This document shows positions 26,606 through 35,798 of a stretch of DNA of 64,000 bases, in pieces. This DNA is from Microbacterium flavescens. Lineage in GTDB: Bacteria; Actinomycetota; Actinomycetes; Actinomycetales; Microbacteriaceae. The DNA lies in assembly GCF_018588945.1 (NCBI RefSeq), contig NZ_JAFIWA010000002.1:310001-374000 (forward strand), written 5' to 3'. The translations under genes and the position numbers were made by a program. Each line of letters starts with the position of its first letter. Position 1 is the first letter of the stretch. The notes beneath the pieces are model-generated. The model was not told where the DNA came from, ran no database searches, and saw nothing but the letters and a program-made list of their open reading frames with translations.

Positions 26606-27823
26606 ATGGATACGACGCAGCTCGCGCTGCTCGCCCTCCTCGCCGGAATCGTCATCGGGGGCTCCGTCGCCGCCGTCATCGTCATCGCGCTGCGTGCCCG
26701 CGATCGCGCCCGGGTGGAGACCTCGCTCGCGATCCCCGAGGGTGTGCGCGAGGTGCTGCACGGCATGGACGACGCCGCCGTCGTCGTCGACGCCTCTTTC
26801 ACGGTGCTGGCCGCCTCGACGGCGGCGGGGCCGTTCCACCTCGTCGAGGGCCGCACGATGCCCGATGACCAGCTCCGCGCGATGGCGCGCCGTGCTCGGT
26901 CGGAGTCGTCGCCCGCGACCGAGACGCTGCGGGTGCAGCGGGGGGCGCCGCCCGCTGAGCCGCGGCTGGTCGTCGTGCGTGCGACGCGGATCTCTCCCCG
27001 CCTGACGCTCCTGGTGCTGCGCGACATCACCGAGCGCGAACGCGTCGAGCAGATGCGCCGGGACTTCGTCGCCAACACCAGTCATGAGCTCAAGACCCCG
27101 GTGGGCGCGGTGACCCTTCTGGCCGAGGCGATCGAATCCGCCGCCGATGATCCGCCGCAGGTGCGGATCTTCGCGTCGCGGCTGACCGCCGAGGCCAACC
27201 GGCTCGCCCTCTTGACCTCGCGCATCATGAACCTGTCGCGCCTGCAGTCCTCCGACGAGCTCACCGAGGACCGGGACGTCTCGATCGACGAGGTGGTCGC
27301 CGCGGCGCTCGACGCGCACGCCATCCAGGCGGACTCGGCCGGCGTCGACGTCGTGCGCGGCGGCAGGCGCGGGCTCTACGTGCGCGGCGACGTGCAGGTG
27401 CTGAGTGAGGCGGTCGGCAACCTCATCGCGAACGCGATCGCCTACTCGCCCCAGGGCTCGAGCGTCGGCGTGGGCGTGAAGTCCGTCGACGGCGTCGTGG
27501 AGATCGCGGTGACCGATCGCGGCATCGGCATCGCCGAGGGCGACCAGGACCGCGTGTTCGAGCGCTTCTACCGCGCGGATCCCGCCCGCGCCCGGCGCAC
27601 GGGCGGCAGCGGACTCGGCCTGTCGATCGTCAAGCACGCCGTCCAGCGCCACGGCGGCGAGGTGCGGCTGTGGTCGCGCCCCGGGCGCGGCTCAACCTTC
27701 ACCATCCGTCTTCCCGAGACCGCCCCGCCCGTGCGCGAGCCCGCCCCCAAGCGCGGTCGCAAGAAGAAGCGCGCGCAGGCCGAGGCATCCCGTCCCCCTT
27801 CGTCGAACGGAGAAACCGCATGA
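26606..27823 (+). CDS. senX3: Phosphate sensor histidine kinase (SenX3/PhoR type)
   Basis: 405 residues. One N-terminal membrane helix (about 5-29), a degenerate PAS-like region (40-140), HisKA with H160 in NTSHELKTP, and HATPase with N-box NLIANAIAYSP, G1 DRGIGI and G2 GGSGLGLSIV. The lysine-rich C-tail (KRGRKKKRAQ) is unusual. Followed by regX3 with ATGA overlap and opposite phoU, which supports phosphate sensing. Confidence 0.92.
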   Translation: MDTTQLALLALLAGIVIGGSVAAVIVIALRARDRARVETSLAIPEGVREVLHGMDDAAVVVDASFTVLAASTAAGPFHLVEGRTMPDDQLRAMARRARSESSPATETLRVQRGAPPAEPRLVVVRATRISPRLTLLVLRDITERERVEQMRRDFVANTSHELKTPVGAVTLLAEAIESAADDPPQVRIFASRLTAEANRLALLTSRIMNLSRLQSSDELTEDRDVSIDEVVAAALDAHAIQADSAGVDVVRGGRRGLYVRGDVQVLSEAVGNLIANAIAYSPQGSSVGVGVKSVDGVVEIAVTDRGIGIAEGDQDRVFERFYRADPARARRTGGSGLGLSIVKHAVQRHGGEVRLWSRPGRGSTFTIRLPETAPPVREPAPKRGRKKKRAQAEASRPPSSNGETA

Positions 27824-28503
27824 CCCGCGTTCTGATCGTGGAGGACGAGCCCGACCTCGCCGACCCGCTCGCCTACCTTCTGCGCCGTGAGGGCTACGAG
27901 GTCGAGATCGCCGAGGACGGCCCCGCCGCTCTCACCGTCTTCCGCGAGCGCGGTGCCGACATCGTGCTGCTCGACCTCATGCTGCCCGGGATGCCGGGGA
28001 CCGAGGTGTGCCGGCAGATCCGCACCACCTCGACGGTGCCGGTGATCATGCTGACGGCGAAGGACTCCGAGGTCGACATCGTCGTGGGGCTCGAGCTGGG
28101 CGCCGACGACTACGTGACGAAGCCGTACTCCGCCCGCGAGCTGCTCGCCCGCATGAGGGCCGTGCTGCGCCGGTTCTCGCAGCTCGACTCCGACCTGGAC
28201 GACCGCGTGCTCGAAGCCGGCCGCGTCGTGCTCGACATCGACCGCCACACGGTCGCCGTCGACGGCGCGGAGATCAGCATGCCCCTCAAGGAATTCGAGC
28301 TGCTCGAGGTGCTGATGCGCAACGCGGGCCGTGTTCTGACGCGCGGACAGCTCATCGACCGCGTGTGGGGGAGCGACTACTTCGGCGACACGAAGACGCT
28401 CGACGTGCACATCAAGCGCATCCGCTCGCGCATCGAGGTGAACCCGAGCGTGCCCGAGATGCTGGTGACGGTGCGCGGGCTCGGCTACCGCTTCGAGGGC
28501 TGA
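27820..28503 (+). CDS. regX3: Phosphate response regulator (RegX3/PhoP type)
   Basis: 227 residues: receiver domain with D9/D11, phospho-acceptor D52 (LLDLMLPG) and K101, then an OmpR winged helix (about 130-227) ending VRGLGYRFEG. Phosphorylated by the preceding kinase, it should bind the 11-bp direct repeats found upstream of pstS and between phoU and senX3. Confidence 0.93.
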   Translation: MTRVLIVEDEPDLADPLAYLLRREGYEVEIAEDGPAALTVFRERGADIVLLDLMLPGMPGTEVCRQIRTTSTVPVIMLTAKDSEVDIVVGLELGADDYVTKPYSARELLARMRAVLRRFSQLDSDLDDRVLEAGRVVLDIDRHTVAVDGAEISMPLKEFELLEVLMRNAGRVLTRGQLIDRVWGSDYFGDTKTLDVHIKRIRSRIEVNPSVPEMLVTVRGLGYRFEG

Positions 28504-28519
28504 CTCAGCCGCTCACGAC

Positions 28520-28551
28520 GAAGCCCGCCCCGCGTTCGCGGGACGGGCTTC
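28520..28551. terminator. Bidirectional terminator after regX3
   Basis: GAAGCCCG and CGGGCTTC enclose CCCGCGTTCGCGGG, a 14-bp stem with one mismatch, between the regX3 stop and the convergent lipoprotein stop. Confidence 0.75.
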
Positions 28552-28569
28552 GGATGTCGTGGGGCGAAG

Positions 28570-29073
28570 TCAGCCGCCGATGCCCGACGCCGCCGGGCTC
28601 GGCACGAGCGGGGCGAGGTACGGCAGCTCTCCGTCGAGCACGGGAACGGGGATGAGGGAGCCTTCGGCGTCACCCGACTGGAAGTAGCCGGGGATGTCGG
28701 CGCCCGGAAGGGTGTCGAGGTTCTCGACGAGGATGGGGTCTTCGCCCTCGGCACCGAGGCTGATCGTCGTCTTGGCGGGCACGCGCACCGTGAGGGGGAT
28801 CGCCCCGGAGCCTTCGCCGAGCTCGATGCGCAGCGTGTGCGACTCGTCGGTCTGATTGACGATGGCGGCGACGAAATTCCCCGTCGACCCGTCCTCGTTC
28901 GCGACGATGAACGCGTTGCGCACATCGAGCGGACCGTCGTTGTGGACGTTCACGCCCTCAGCGGCGGAGTACTGGATCGTCGTCGCCTGCGGCGAGATCA
29001 TGCTGCAGCCGGTCGTGCCCAGAGCCAGAGCGGCTCCGACGGCGATCGACGCGATGAGGCGGCGCGAGTTCAC
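28570..29073 (-). CDS. Small secreted lipoprotein, function unknown
   Basis: 167 residues. Signal peptide ends GTTGC with C23 as lipidation site. The mature part is a single beta-rich domain with evenly spaced strands (VNVHNDGPLDVRNAFIVAN, LTVRVPAKTTISLG), like a copper-chaperone or immunoglobulin-type sandwich, but no metal-binding Met/His cluster is seen. GTG 29073 follows GGGAGG; a longer ATG start at 29109 lacks one. It diverges from carD. Confidence 0.78.
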   Translation of the reverse strand: MNSRRLIASIAVGAALALGTTGCSMISPQATTIQYSAAEGVNVHNDGPLDVRNAFIVANEDGSTGNFVAAIVNQTDESHTLRIELGEGSGAIPLTVRVPAKTTISLGAEGEDPILVENLDTLPGADIPGYFQSGDAEGSLIPVPVLDGELPYLAPLVPSPAASGIGG

Positions 29074-29164
29074 AGATCCTCCCAGGACGGATGACGGCTT
29101 CCTCAGCATTCTAGGGGGTCGCCGCGTCGGTCGTGGGCGCCGCCTCAGGGCCTGGGGTGGAGAA

Positions 29165-29193
29165 CCTTAGCGTATGTCGCCTGTGGTATCCTA
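29165..29193 (+). promoter_or_regulatory. carD promoter
   Basis: TATCCT (29188-29193) is a good -10 box 25 bases before the ATG at 29219; the -35 region (ACCTTA, 29165-29170) is weak. Confidence 0.5.
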
Positions 29194-29218
29194 GAGGTTG
29201 CCGAAAGGACATAACTCC

Positions 29219-29701
29219 ATGCTTTTTGAGGTTGGCGAGACGGTCGTTTACCCCCACCACGGCGCGGCGACGATCATCGAGGTCAAAGACCGGATCATCA
29301 AGGGCGAGACGAAGAAGTACCTGAAGCTCAACGTCACGCAGGGTGATCTCATCATCGAAGTTCCCGCTGAGAACGTCGACCTGGTCGGCGTCCGCGATGT
29401 GATCGGCAAGGAGGGCCTCGACAAGGTCTTCGAGGTGCTGCGCGCCCCGTTCACGGAGGAGCCCACGAACTGGTCCCGCCGCTACAAGGCGAACCTCGAG
29501 AAGCTCGCCTCCGGAGACGTCATCAAGGTCAGCGAGGTCGTGCGCGACCTGTGGCGCCGCGATCAGGACCGCGGCCTGTCGGCCGGTGAGAAGCGCATGC
29601 TCGCGAAGGCGAAGCAGATCCTCGTGTCCGAGCTCGCGCTCGCAGAGAAGACCGACGAAGAGAAGGCCGGCGTCATCCTCGACGAGGTCCTCGCCTCCTG
29701 A
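29219..29701 (+). CDS. carD: CarD-family RNA polymerase-binding regulator
   Basis: 160 residues. The N-terminal Tudor-like RNAP-interaction domain ([17 protein letters not shown], 1-60) is followed by a helical DNA-binding domain containing the conserved tryptophan in [15 protein letters not shown] (about 80-94). CarD stabilises open promoter complexes at rRNA and other promoters. ATG 29219 has a GAAAGGA site. The order carD-ispDF matches Mycobacterium. Confidence 0.95.
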   Translation: MLFEVGETVVYPHHGAATIIEVKDRIIKGETKKYLKLNVTQGDLIIEVPAENVDLVGVRDVIGKEGLDKVFEVLRAPFTEEPTNWSRRYKANLEKLASGDVIKVSEVVRDLWRRDQDRGLSAGEKRMLAKAKQILVSELALAEKTDEEKAGVILDEVLAS

Positions 29702-29729
29702 CGGAGTGAGCCCGATGGAGCCCACCCGC

Positions 29730-29742
29730 TAGCGTGGGTGGC
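29730..29742 (+). promoter_or_regulatory. Leaderless promoter of ispDF
   Basis: TAGCGT (29730-29735), seven bases, GTG 29743; a GTG at 29734 overlaps the box. Confidence 0.5.
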
Positions 29743-30948
29743 GTGACCATCGCACCCGTTCCCCGCGTCGGCATCATCGTGGTCGCGGCCGGTTCCGGCA
29801 CGCGTCTGGGTGCCGGCGCGCCGAAGGGGTTCGTCGGCATCGACGGGCACACCATCCTGCGCCACGCGCTCGAGCGCGTCTTCGATGCGCCGTCCGCGCA
29901 GGTCGTCGTGGTCGCTCCGCCCGGACGCGAGGGCGACGCGCTCAGCGAGGCGCTCGAGGCTGCGGGCGACCGCCGAGACCTCGTGACCGTCGTGGCCGGC
30001 GGGCAGACGCGACAGTCGTCGGTGCAGGCCGGACTCTCGGCGCTGTGGGCCGACGTCGAGATCGTGCTCGTCCACGATGCCGCGCGGGCGCTCACGCCTC
30101 CCGAGGTGTTCGAGCGGATCATCGAGGCGATCGACTCCGGCCGGGCGGCGGCGATCCCCGTCCTGCCCGTGGTCGACACGATCAAGCGCGTGTCCGGACC
30201 GGAGGTCGTCGGCGGCGTGGATCGCTCCGAGCTCTCCGCCGCGCAGACCCCCCAGGGGTTCCGCCGCGAGGTGCTCGACGCCGTGTACCGCGATGCGACT
30301 GCGGAGTTCACCGACGATGCGGCGCTCGTGGCCGAGGCGGGTCATTCCGTGGCGGCCGTGGCGGGGCATCCGCTCGCCTTCAAGATCACGACGGCAGCCG
30401 ATCTCGACCGCGCCCGCGGGGTGGTCGCCACGCAGCCGATCCCGCCCGTTTCCGCGCGCCTCGATCATGATGCGGCGATTCCGCGGGTGGGTGTGGGCAC
30501 CGACGTCCACGCGTTCGGCGGCGACGGCGCGCTGTGGCTCGCCGGCCTCGAATGGGCGGGGGAGCCCGCGCTTTCCGGCCACTCCGACGGTGACGCCGTC
30601 GCGCACGCCATCGTCGACGCGCTGCTGGCGGCTGCGGGGCTCGGCGATATCGGCACGCACTTCGGCACCGATCACCCGGAGTACGCCGGCGCGCACGCCG
30701 ACGTCTTCCTCGCGCGCACGCTCGGAATCCTCGGCGAGGCAGGGTGGCGCGTCGGCAATGTGTCGGTGCAGGTCCAGGCGAACCGGCCGCGGTTCGCGGC
30801 GCGACGTGCCGAGGCCGAGGCTGTGCTCTCGGCCGCGCTCGGCGGGGCACCGGTGGCGGTGTCGGCGACGACCACCGACGGGCTCGGATTCACGGGTCAG
30901 GGCGAAGGGGTGTCGGCCTTCGCGGTCGCCCTCGTCGTGCAGGCCTGA
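29743..30948 (+). CDS. ispDF: Bifunctional IspD-IspF (MEP isoprenoid pathway)
   Basis: 401 residues in one frame. Residues 1-about 235 are IspD (CTP-binding [16 protein letters not shown], then VHDAARALT), making CDP-methylerythritol. Residues about 245-401 are IspF ([10 protein letters not shown] with metal ligands D253 and H255, [26 protein letters not shown]), forming the cyclic diphosphate. In Mycobacterium these are separate adjacent genes; here they are fused. IspE is not in the window. The linker is short and Pro-rich. Confidence 0.95.
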   Translation: MTIAPVPRVGIIVVAAGSGTRLGAGAPKGFVGIDGHTILRHALERVFDAPSAQVVVVAPPGREGDALSEALEAAGDRRDLVTVVAGGQTRQSSVQAGLSALWADVEIVLVHDAARALTPPEVFERIIEAIDSGRAAAIPVLPVVDTIKRVSGPEVVGGVDRSELSAAQTPQGFRREVLDAVYRDATAEFTDDAALVAEAGHSVAAVAGHPLAFKITTAADLDRARGVVATQPIPPVSARLDHDAAIPRVGVGTDVHAFGGDGALWLAGLEWAGEPALSGHSDGDAVAHAIVDALLAAAGLGDIGTHFGTDHPEYAGAHADVFLARTLGILGEAGWRVGNVSVQVQANRPRFAARRAEAEAVLSAALGGAPVAVSATTTDGLGFTGQGEGVSAFAVALVVQA

Positions 30949-30955
30949 CGCCGCC

Positions 30956-31423
30956 TCAGAGCGCGCGGGTCATGAAGATCGAGAACGGGTCGAGCGCGTA
31001 GTCGCCGAACGGTCCGCACGGCGTGAACCCCTCGCTCTCGTAGAGGCGCTGCGCCGGGAGGAACTCCTCGGTGCTCCCCGTCTCGAGCCACAGGCTCGTC
31101 ATGCCGCGCGCACGGGCGTCGGCCATGATGTGCCGCAGCAGTGCGCGTCCGACGCCGAAGCCGCGGTATCTGTCGTCGACCCGCATCGACTTCAGCTCGC
31201 CGCGCTCGGTGTCGATCGCCTTGAGCGCCCCGATGCCGGCCACATCCTCATGGACCCACGCCGACCAGAACGACACCGCCGGGTCTCGCAGCGCGTCGAT
31301 GTCGAGCGCGTGGACGCTCTCGGGTGGCGAGGTGTCGAGCATTCCGGCGAGGTGGAAGGCGATGAGGCGCCGGGTGGCGTCGCCGCTCAGGTCGTCGGGC
31401 TGGATGCGGATCGTCGCTTGCAT
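30956..31423 (-). CDS. GNAT-family N-acetyltransferase
   Basis: 155 residues with acetyl-CoA loop RGFGVGRALL (motif A) preceded by SMRVDDRY and followed by the motif-B segment GFTPCGPFGDY. The sequence around LKSMRVDDRYRG resembles small-substrate N-acetyltransferases. I chose ATG 31423; an earlier in-frame ATG lies at 31447. It is convergent with ispDF, eight bases between stops, and is one of two genes interrupting the carD-ispDF-cysS order. Confidence 0.8.
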   Translation of the reverse strand: MQATIRIQPDDLSGDATRRLIAFHLAGMLDTSPPESVHALDIDALRDPAVSFWSAWVHEDVAGIGALKAIDTERGELKSMRVDDRYRGFGVGRALLRHIMADARARGMTSLWLETGSTEEFLPAQRLYESEGFTPCGPFGDYALDPFSIFMTRAL

Positions 31424-31465
31424 GTCGCGGTCAGTGTGCCACCCGCGCATTGCGGGCACGTTTCG

Positions 31466-32398
31466 TCAGGCCTCGACGGCGAACGGCCTCGGGTCGCGGG
31501 GTGCGCGCGAGCCCCACGCGAGCAGCGCGAGACCCGCCGCGAGCACTGCGAGACCGATGATCGCGAGCGCCGACAGGCGCTCGCCGAGGACGGTGATGCC
31601 CAGGATGCTGGCAGTCAGCGGCTCCCCGAGCGTGAGGGTGGCGGCGGTCGCGGCGGTGAGCCCGCTGAGTCCCCACGTGAACAGGACGTATGCGATCGAG
31701 ATCGTCGCCAGGCCCAGCCACAGCGCCATGACGACGCCGCTCGTCGTGCCGAGCCAGGCGACGTCGACGAAGGGCAGCGCGAACGCGCACAGCACGGCCG
31801 ACGAGGCGCCCATGGCGCCGACGACGGTGAACGGATCCCAGCCCTCGTCGAGCAGGCGTCGCTGCGCGTTGGCGATGACGGCGAACGACGCGCCCGCACC
31901 GACCGAGCCGAGGAGTCCGAGGGGGTCGGTGCCGCCTGCGCCGCCGGCCTCGCCGCCGGAGCCGAGGAGGATGACACCGAGGGTCGCGAGCGCTGTCGCT
32001 CCCATCCACGCCGGCGACGGCATCCGCCGGGTCAGCGCCCACTCCAGCAGGCCGGCGAGGATCGGCGCCGAGCCGAGGGCCACGACGGTGCCGACGGCGA
32101 CGCCGTTGAGCGACGTGCCGAGGAAGAACAGCGGCTGGTAGATCGCCAGGCACGCGCCGGTGAGGACCATGAGCGAAAGCGGTCGCAGTCCCAGCCGGGG
32201 CGGGGGAGCGGCGTCGACGGGGCGGCGACGGGCGTGTCGCGCGGCGAGGAGGAACGCGATCGCCGCCAGGCCGGTGCCGCCGATGACCATGCGCATCACG
32301 CCGATCGACAGCGGAGTCGTGCCCTCCGGACCGAGCGCCTGCGATGTGCCCGTGGTGCCGAAGAGCATTGCGGCGGCGAGGACGGCGAGCACATGCAT
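31466..32398 (-). CDS. EamA/DMT-family transporter
   Basis: 310 residues with about ten membrane helices as two EamA repeats: repeat 1 to about residue 145, a glycine-rich loop (GSGGEAGGAGGTDP), repeat 2 after it. The second-repeat motif LTLGEPLTASILGITVLGERL is the DMT hallmark. Exports an unknown metabolite. Start is the first of two closely spaced ATGs. It diverges from cysS. Confidence 0.87.
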   Translation of the reverse strand: MHVLAVLAAAMLFGTTGTSQALGPEGTTPLSIGVMRMVIGGTGLAAIAFLLAARHARRRPVDAAPPPRLGLRPLSLMVLTGACLAIYQPLFFLGTSLNGVAVGTVVALGSAPILAGLLEWALTRRMPSPAWMGATALATLGVILLGSGGEAGGAGGTDPLGLLGSVGAGASFAVIANAQRRLLDEGWDPFTVVGAMGASSAVLCAFALPFVDVAWLGTTSGVVMALWLGLATISIAYVLFTWGLSGLTAATAATLTLGEPLTASILGITVLGERLSALAIIGLAVLAAGLALLAWGSRAPRDPRPFAVEA

Positions 32399-32428
32399 GA
32401 CACTCAGTTCTAGCGGAAACCCGGCCGG

Positions 32429-32440
32429 TAGGCTGGTGCG
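32429..32440 (+). promoter_or_regulatory. Leaderless promoter of cysS
   Basis: TAGGCT (32429-32434), six bases, GTG 32441. Confidence 0.55.
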
Positions 32441-33928
32441 GTGACGGTTCAGCTCTACGACAGCAAGGCTCAAGCCCTGCGCGACTTCGTTCCGCTCGAC
32501 CCCTCCAACGTCTCGGTGTACGTCTGCGGCCCGACGGTGCAGTCCGGTCCGCACATCGGCCACCTCCGCGGTGCGCTGAGCTTCGACATCCTGCGTCGCT
32601 GGCTCGCCCATCGCTTCGGACGCGTCACGTTCGTGCGCAACGTCACCGACATCGACGACAAGGTGCTGGCGAACGCCTCGGACGGCGAGACCTGGTGGGC
32701 GCTGGCCTACCGCATGGAGCTCGAGTTCACCCGCGCGTACACGGCGATCGGCATCCTTCCTCCGACCTACGAGCCGCGCGCGACCGCGTCGATCCCGCAG
32801 ATGCAGGAGCTGATCGGGCGACTGATCGAGGCGGGGCACGCGTACGCCGCGGCGTCCGGCTCGGATGCCGAAGGCGACGTCTACTTCGACGTTCGGTCGT
32901 GGCAGGGCTATGGCGAGCTCACCCGGCAGAGCCTCGACGCGATGGAGCCGGCGGCCGACGCCGACCCGCGCGGCAAGCGCGACCCGCGGGACTTCGCGCT
33001 GTGGAAGGGCGCGAAGGCGGACGAGCCGTCGTCGGCGGCCTGGGACTCGCCGTGGGGACCCGGACGCCCGGGCTGGCACATCGAGTGCTCCGCCATGTCA
33101 CGCCGCTACCTGGGCCCCGAGTTCGACATCCACGGCGGCGGCCTCGACCTGCGCTTCCCCCACCACGAGAACGAGCTCGCCCAGTCGATGGCCGCGGGCG
33201 ACCCGTTCGCGCGGTACTGGGTGCACAACGGTCTCGTGACGGTCAACGGGCAGAAGATGTCGAAGTCGCTCTTCAACTTCGTTCTGGCTGCCGACGCGCT
33301 CGAGGAGTTCGACCCTCTGGTGCTCCGCTACGCGCTCGCCGCGGCGCACTATCGATCGAGCCTCGACATCTCGCAGCGCGGCCTGGAAGAGGCCGAGGCG
33401 GCGGTCAGCCGAATTCGGACGTTCCTGGAACGGGTGCAGCGTATGCCGAGTCCGTTCATGTGGAGCGCTGAGCAGCCGGAGGGCTTCGACCCGGACGCCG
33501 ACACCGTCGAGGAGCCTGAACCCGGCAGCCCGTTCTCCGACGAGCCGCCTGCAGCTTTCGCCGCGGCCCTGGATGACGATCTGGGCGTTCCGCAGGCGCT
33601 CGCCGTCGTGCACGAGGCCGTGCGCGCCGGCAACTCGGCCCTCGACGCGGGAGACGACGCCGCTGCGTGGGAGTGGTATCTGCAGGTGCGGAAGATGACG
33701 GGCATCCTCGGCATCGACCCCCTCGACCCGCACTGGGCGGCGACGGATGCCTCGGCCGAGGCATCCGCTCTCGATGCCCTCGTGCAGACCATGCTGGTCC
33801 AGCGCGCCGACGCGCGCGCCGCCAAGGACTGGGCCGCGGCCGATCGCATCCGCGACGCCATCGCGGCGGCCGGCATCACCCTCGAAGACGGGCCTCAAGG
33901 CACGCACTGGACACTCGGCTCGCGGTAG
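32441..33928 (+). CDS. cysS: Cysteinyl-tRNA synthetase
   Basis: 495 residues, class Ia synthetase. Zinc-ligand C29 in CGPTVQ, HIGH at 38-41, second zinc site in WHIECSAM and HHENE, KMSKS near 271. The GTG start has a leaderless promoter. The C-terminal domain contains a long acidic/Pro insertion before the DALRA-like helices. Followed by rlmB 38 bases later, as in Mycobacterium. Confidence 0.96.
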   Translation: MTVQLYDSKAQALRDFVPLDPSNVSVYVCGPTVQSGPHIGHLRGALSFDILRRWLAHRFGRVTFVRNVTDIDDKVLANASDGETWWALAYRMELEFTRAYTAIGILPPTYEPRATASIPQMQELIGRLIEAGHAYAAASGSDAEGDVYFDVRSWQGYGELTRQSLDAMEPAADADPRGKRDPRDFALWKGAKADEPSSAAWDSPWGPGRPGWHIECSAMSRRYLGPEFDIHGGGLDLRFPHHENELAQSMAAGDPFARYWVHNGLVTVNGQKMSKSLFNFVLAADALEEFDPLVLRYALAAAHYRSSLDISQRGLEEAEAAVSRIRTFLERVQRMPSPFMWSAEQPEGFDPDADTVEEPEPGSPFSDEPPAAFAAALDDDLGVPQALAVVHEAVRAGNSALDAGDDAAAWEWYLQVRKMTGILGIDPLDPHWAATDASAEASALDALVQTMLVQRADARAAKDWAAADRIRDAIAAAGITLEDGPQGTHWTLGSR

Positions 33929-33966
33929 CGGGCACGCCGGGCACGACCCGGCCGGAAAGGAAAACC

Positions 33967-34956
33967 ATGGCCAAGCCAGGACGCCCCGGCGCCGCAAAGG
34001 GCAAGAAGGGCCCCACCAAGGGCACCGGCGGCAAGAACAAGCGCTCTCTCGAGGGCCGCGGACCGACCCCGAAGGCGGAGGACCGCGCCTGGCACCCCGC
34101 CGGCAAGCGCAAGGCCGCCGCTGAGCGCTACGCCGCCGCGGGCGGCAAGGGCGGCAAGCCCAGCGGATCGGGCCAGAACCGCACGTCGCGCAAGAAGGAC
34201 GACGACACCGAGACGGTGACCGGCCGCAACTCGGTGCTCGAGGCGCTCCGCGCGAAGATCCCCGCGACGGCGTTCTACATCGCCCAGCGCGTCGAGATGG
34301 ACGACCGCGTGAAGGAGATGCTCTCGATCGCCACGCACCGTGAGATCCCGGTGCTCGAGGTGACCCGTCCCGAGCTCGACCGCATGGCCGGCTTCGACGG
34401 CGTGCACCAGGGCGTCGCGCTCAAGGTGCCTCCGTACGAGTACGCGCACCCGCAGGACCTCCTCGAGCAGGTCATCGACACCGGCGAGACGCCGCTGTTC
34501 GTCGCCCTCGACGGTGTGACCGACCCCCGCAATCTCGGCGCGATCATCCGGTCGACCGCCGCCTTCGGCGGCCACGGCGTCATCGTCCCGCAGCGGCGTT
34601 CGGCGAGCGTGAACTCGGCGGCGTGGAAGACGAGCGCCGGAGCTGCCGCGCGGCTCCCGGTGGCGATCGCGGCGAACCTCACGTCGATGCTCAAGGAGTT
34701 CAAGAAGCAGGGCGTCTTCATCCTCGGCCTCGACGGCGGCGGCGACGTCTCGCTGCCGAGCCTCGAGCTGGCAGACCGGCCCGTCGTCATCGTCGTCGGC
34801 TCCGAGGGCAAGGGTCTCTCGCGCCTCGTCACCGAGACGTGCGATCAGATCGTGTCGATCCCCATCTCGGGCGCCACCGAGTCGCTGAACGCCGGGATCG
34901 CGGCATCCGTCTCGCTCTATCAGGTCGCGACGCTGCGCGCACAGAAGCAGAACTGA
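33967..34956 (+). CDS. rlmB: 23S rRNA (guanosine-2'-O)-methyltransferase RlmB
   Basis: 329 residues. A lysine/glycine-rich N-terminal extension (about 1-75) precedes the RNA-binding segment TVTGRNSVLEAL and the knotted SPOUT domain with NLGAIIRSTAAFGGHGV, GSEGKGLSRL and the final SLNAGIAASVSLY motif. It methylates G2251-type positions of 23S rRNA. ATG 33967 has a GAAAGGA site. The basic tail may aid ribosome binding. Confidence 0.93.
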   Translation: MAKPGRPGAAKGKKGPTKGTGGKNKRSLEGRGPTPKAEDRAWHPAGKRKAAAERYAAAGGKGGKPSGSGQNRTSRKKDDDTETVTGRNSVLEALRAKIPATAFYIAQRVEMDDRVKEMLSIATHREIPVLEVTRPELDRMAGFDGVHQGVALKVPPYEYAHPQDLLEQVIDTGETPLFVALDGVTDPRNLGAIIRSTAAFGGHGVIVPQRRSASVNSAAWKTSAGAAARLPVAIAANLTSMLKEFKKQGVFILGLDGGGDVSLPSLELADRPVVIVVGSEGKGLSRLVTETCDQIVSIPISGATESLNAGIAASVSLYQVATLRAQKQN

Positions 34957-35039
34957 GCGGATGCCGCAGCCGGCGTGTTCGCGGGAATGAAGCGACGGCA
35001 GCCCGGCTTGGCCCTCAGGTAACCGTCGAAAGGGAGAAC

Positions 35040-35681
35040 ATGGCACGCATCGCCGTCATCGGGGGGACCGGCTACGCCGGCAGCCACATCGTCGCGGAGG
35101 CGGTGAGCCGCGGCCACACCGTCGTGTCGGTCGCACGCTCGGTACCCGCCGAGCGCATCGAGGGCGCGACCTATCTCGAGGGCACGCTGCTCGACGCTCC
35201 CAGCCTCGTGGCGGAGCTCGAGGGCGTCGATGTCGTGGTGCTGGCGGTACCCGCGCGCGGAGACATGGAGGGCAACGTGCGCTCCAACGTGGCCGAGCTC
35301 GTCGCGGAGCTGCCCTCGGACGTGCGGCTCGGCGTGATCGGCGGAGCGGGCGGCAGCCTGATCGCCCCCGGTGGCGAGCGCCTCGTCGACCAGCCGTCGT
35401 TCACCGAGGAGTACAAGCCGGAGGCGCTCGAGGCGATCGGGATCCTCGAGGACCTGCAGGCGGGCCCGGCGTCGCGCGACTGGTTCTACGTGCACCCGGC
35501 CGGCGGGTTCGGCTACTGGAACCCGGGGGAGCGCACCGGCACCTACCGCGACGGCGGCGACGTGCTCGTGACCGATGCCGACGGCGAGTCGTACATCTCC
35601 GGAGCCGACCTGGCCGTGGCCGTGGTCGACGAGATCGAAGAGCCTAAGCACTCGCGCGAGCGCTTCACCGTCGGGTACTGA
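35040..35681 (+). CDS. NAD(P)-dependent epimerase/reductase-like (NmrA/SDR)
   Basis: 213 residues with Rossmann motif IAVIGGTGYAGSHIVAEAV (about 4-22), then an LLDAPSLV segment and VDVVVLAVPA strand. There is no Tyr-x-x-x-Lys catalytic pair, as in atypical extended SDR/NmrA-like proteins that sense or reduce nucleotides and thiols. Shine-Dalgarno AAAGGGAG precedes the ATG. Function unassigned. Confidence 0.78.
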   Translation: MARIAVIGGTGYAGSHIVAEAVSRGHTVVSVARSVPAERIEGATYLEGTLLDAPSLVAELEGVDVVVLAVPARGDMEGNVRSNVAELVAELPSDVRLGVIGGAGGSLIAPGGERLVDQPSFTEEYKPEALEAIGILEDLQAGPASRDWFYVHPAGGFGYWNPGERTGTYRDGGDVLVTDADGESYISGADLAVAVVDEIEEPKHSRERFTVGY

Positions 35682-35706
35682 GGCCCGGCGCGCCGGGGCG
35701 CGTTTC

Positions 35707-35772
35707 GTCTCGTCGCTTCGCTCCTCGCTCAACGACCCGCGCTACCGGGTCGCTTCGCTCCTCGCTCAACGA
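35707..35772. repeat. Direct repeat of Microbacteriaceae-type extragenic element
   Basis: GTCGCTTCGCTCCTCGCTCA followed by ACGACCCGC occurs twice (from about 35715 and 35749), preceded by GTTTCGTCT. A related but inverted element is at 45699-45737. Confidence 0.65.
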
Positions 35773-35798
35773 CCCGCGGGGTCGGCGACCGGGGCGCG

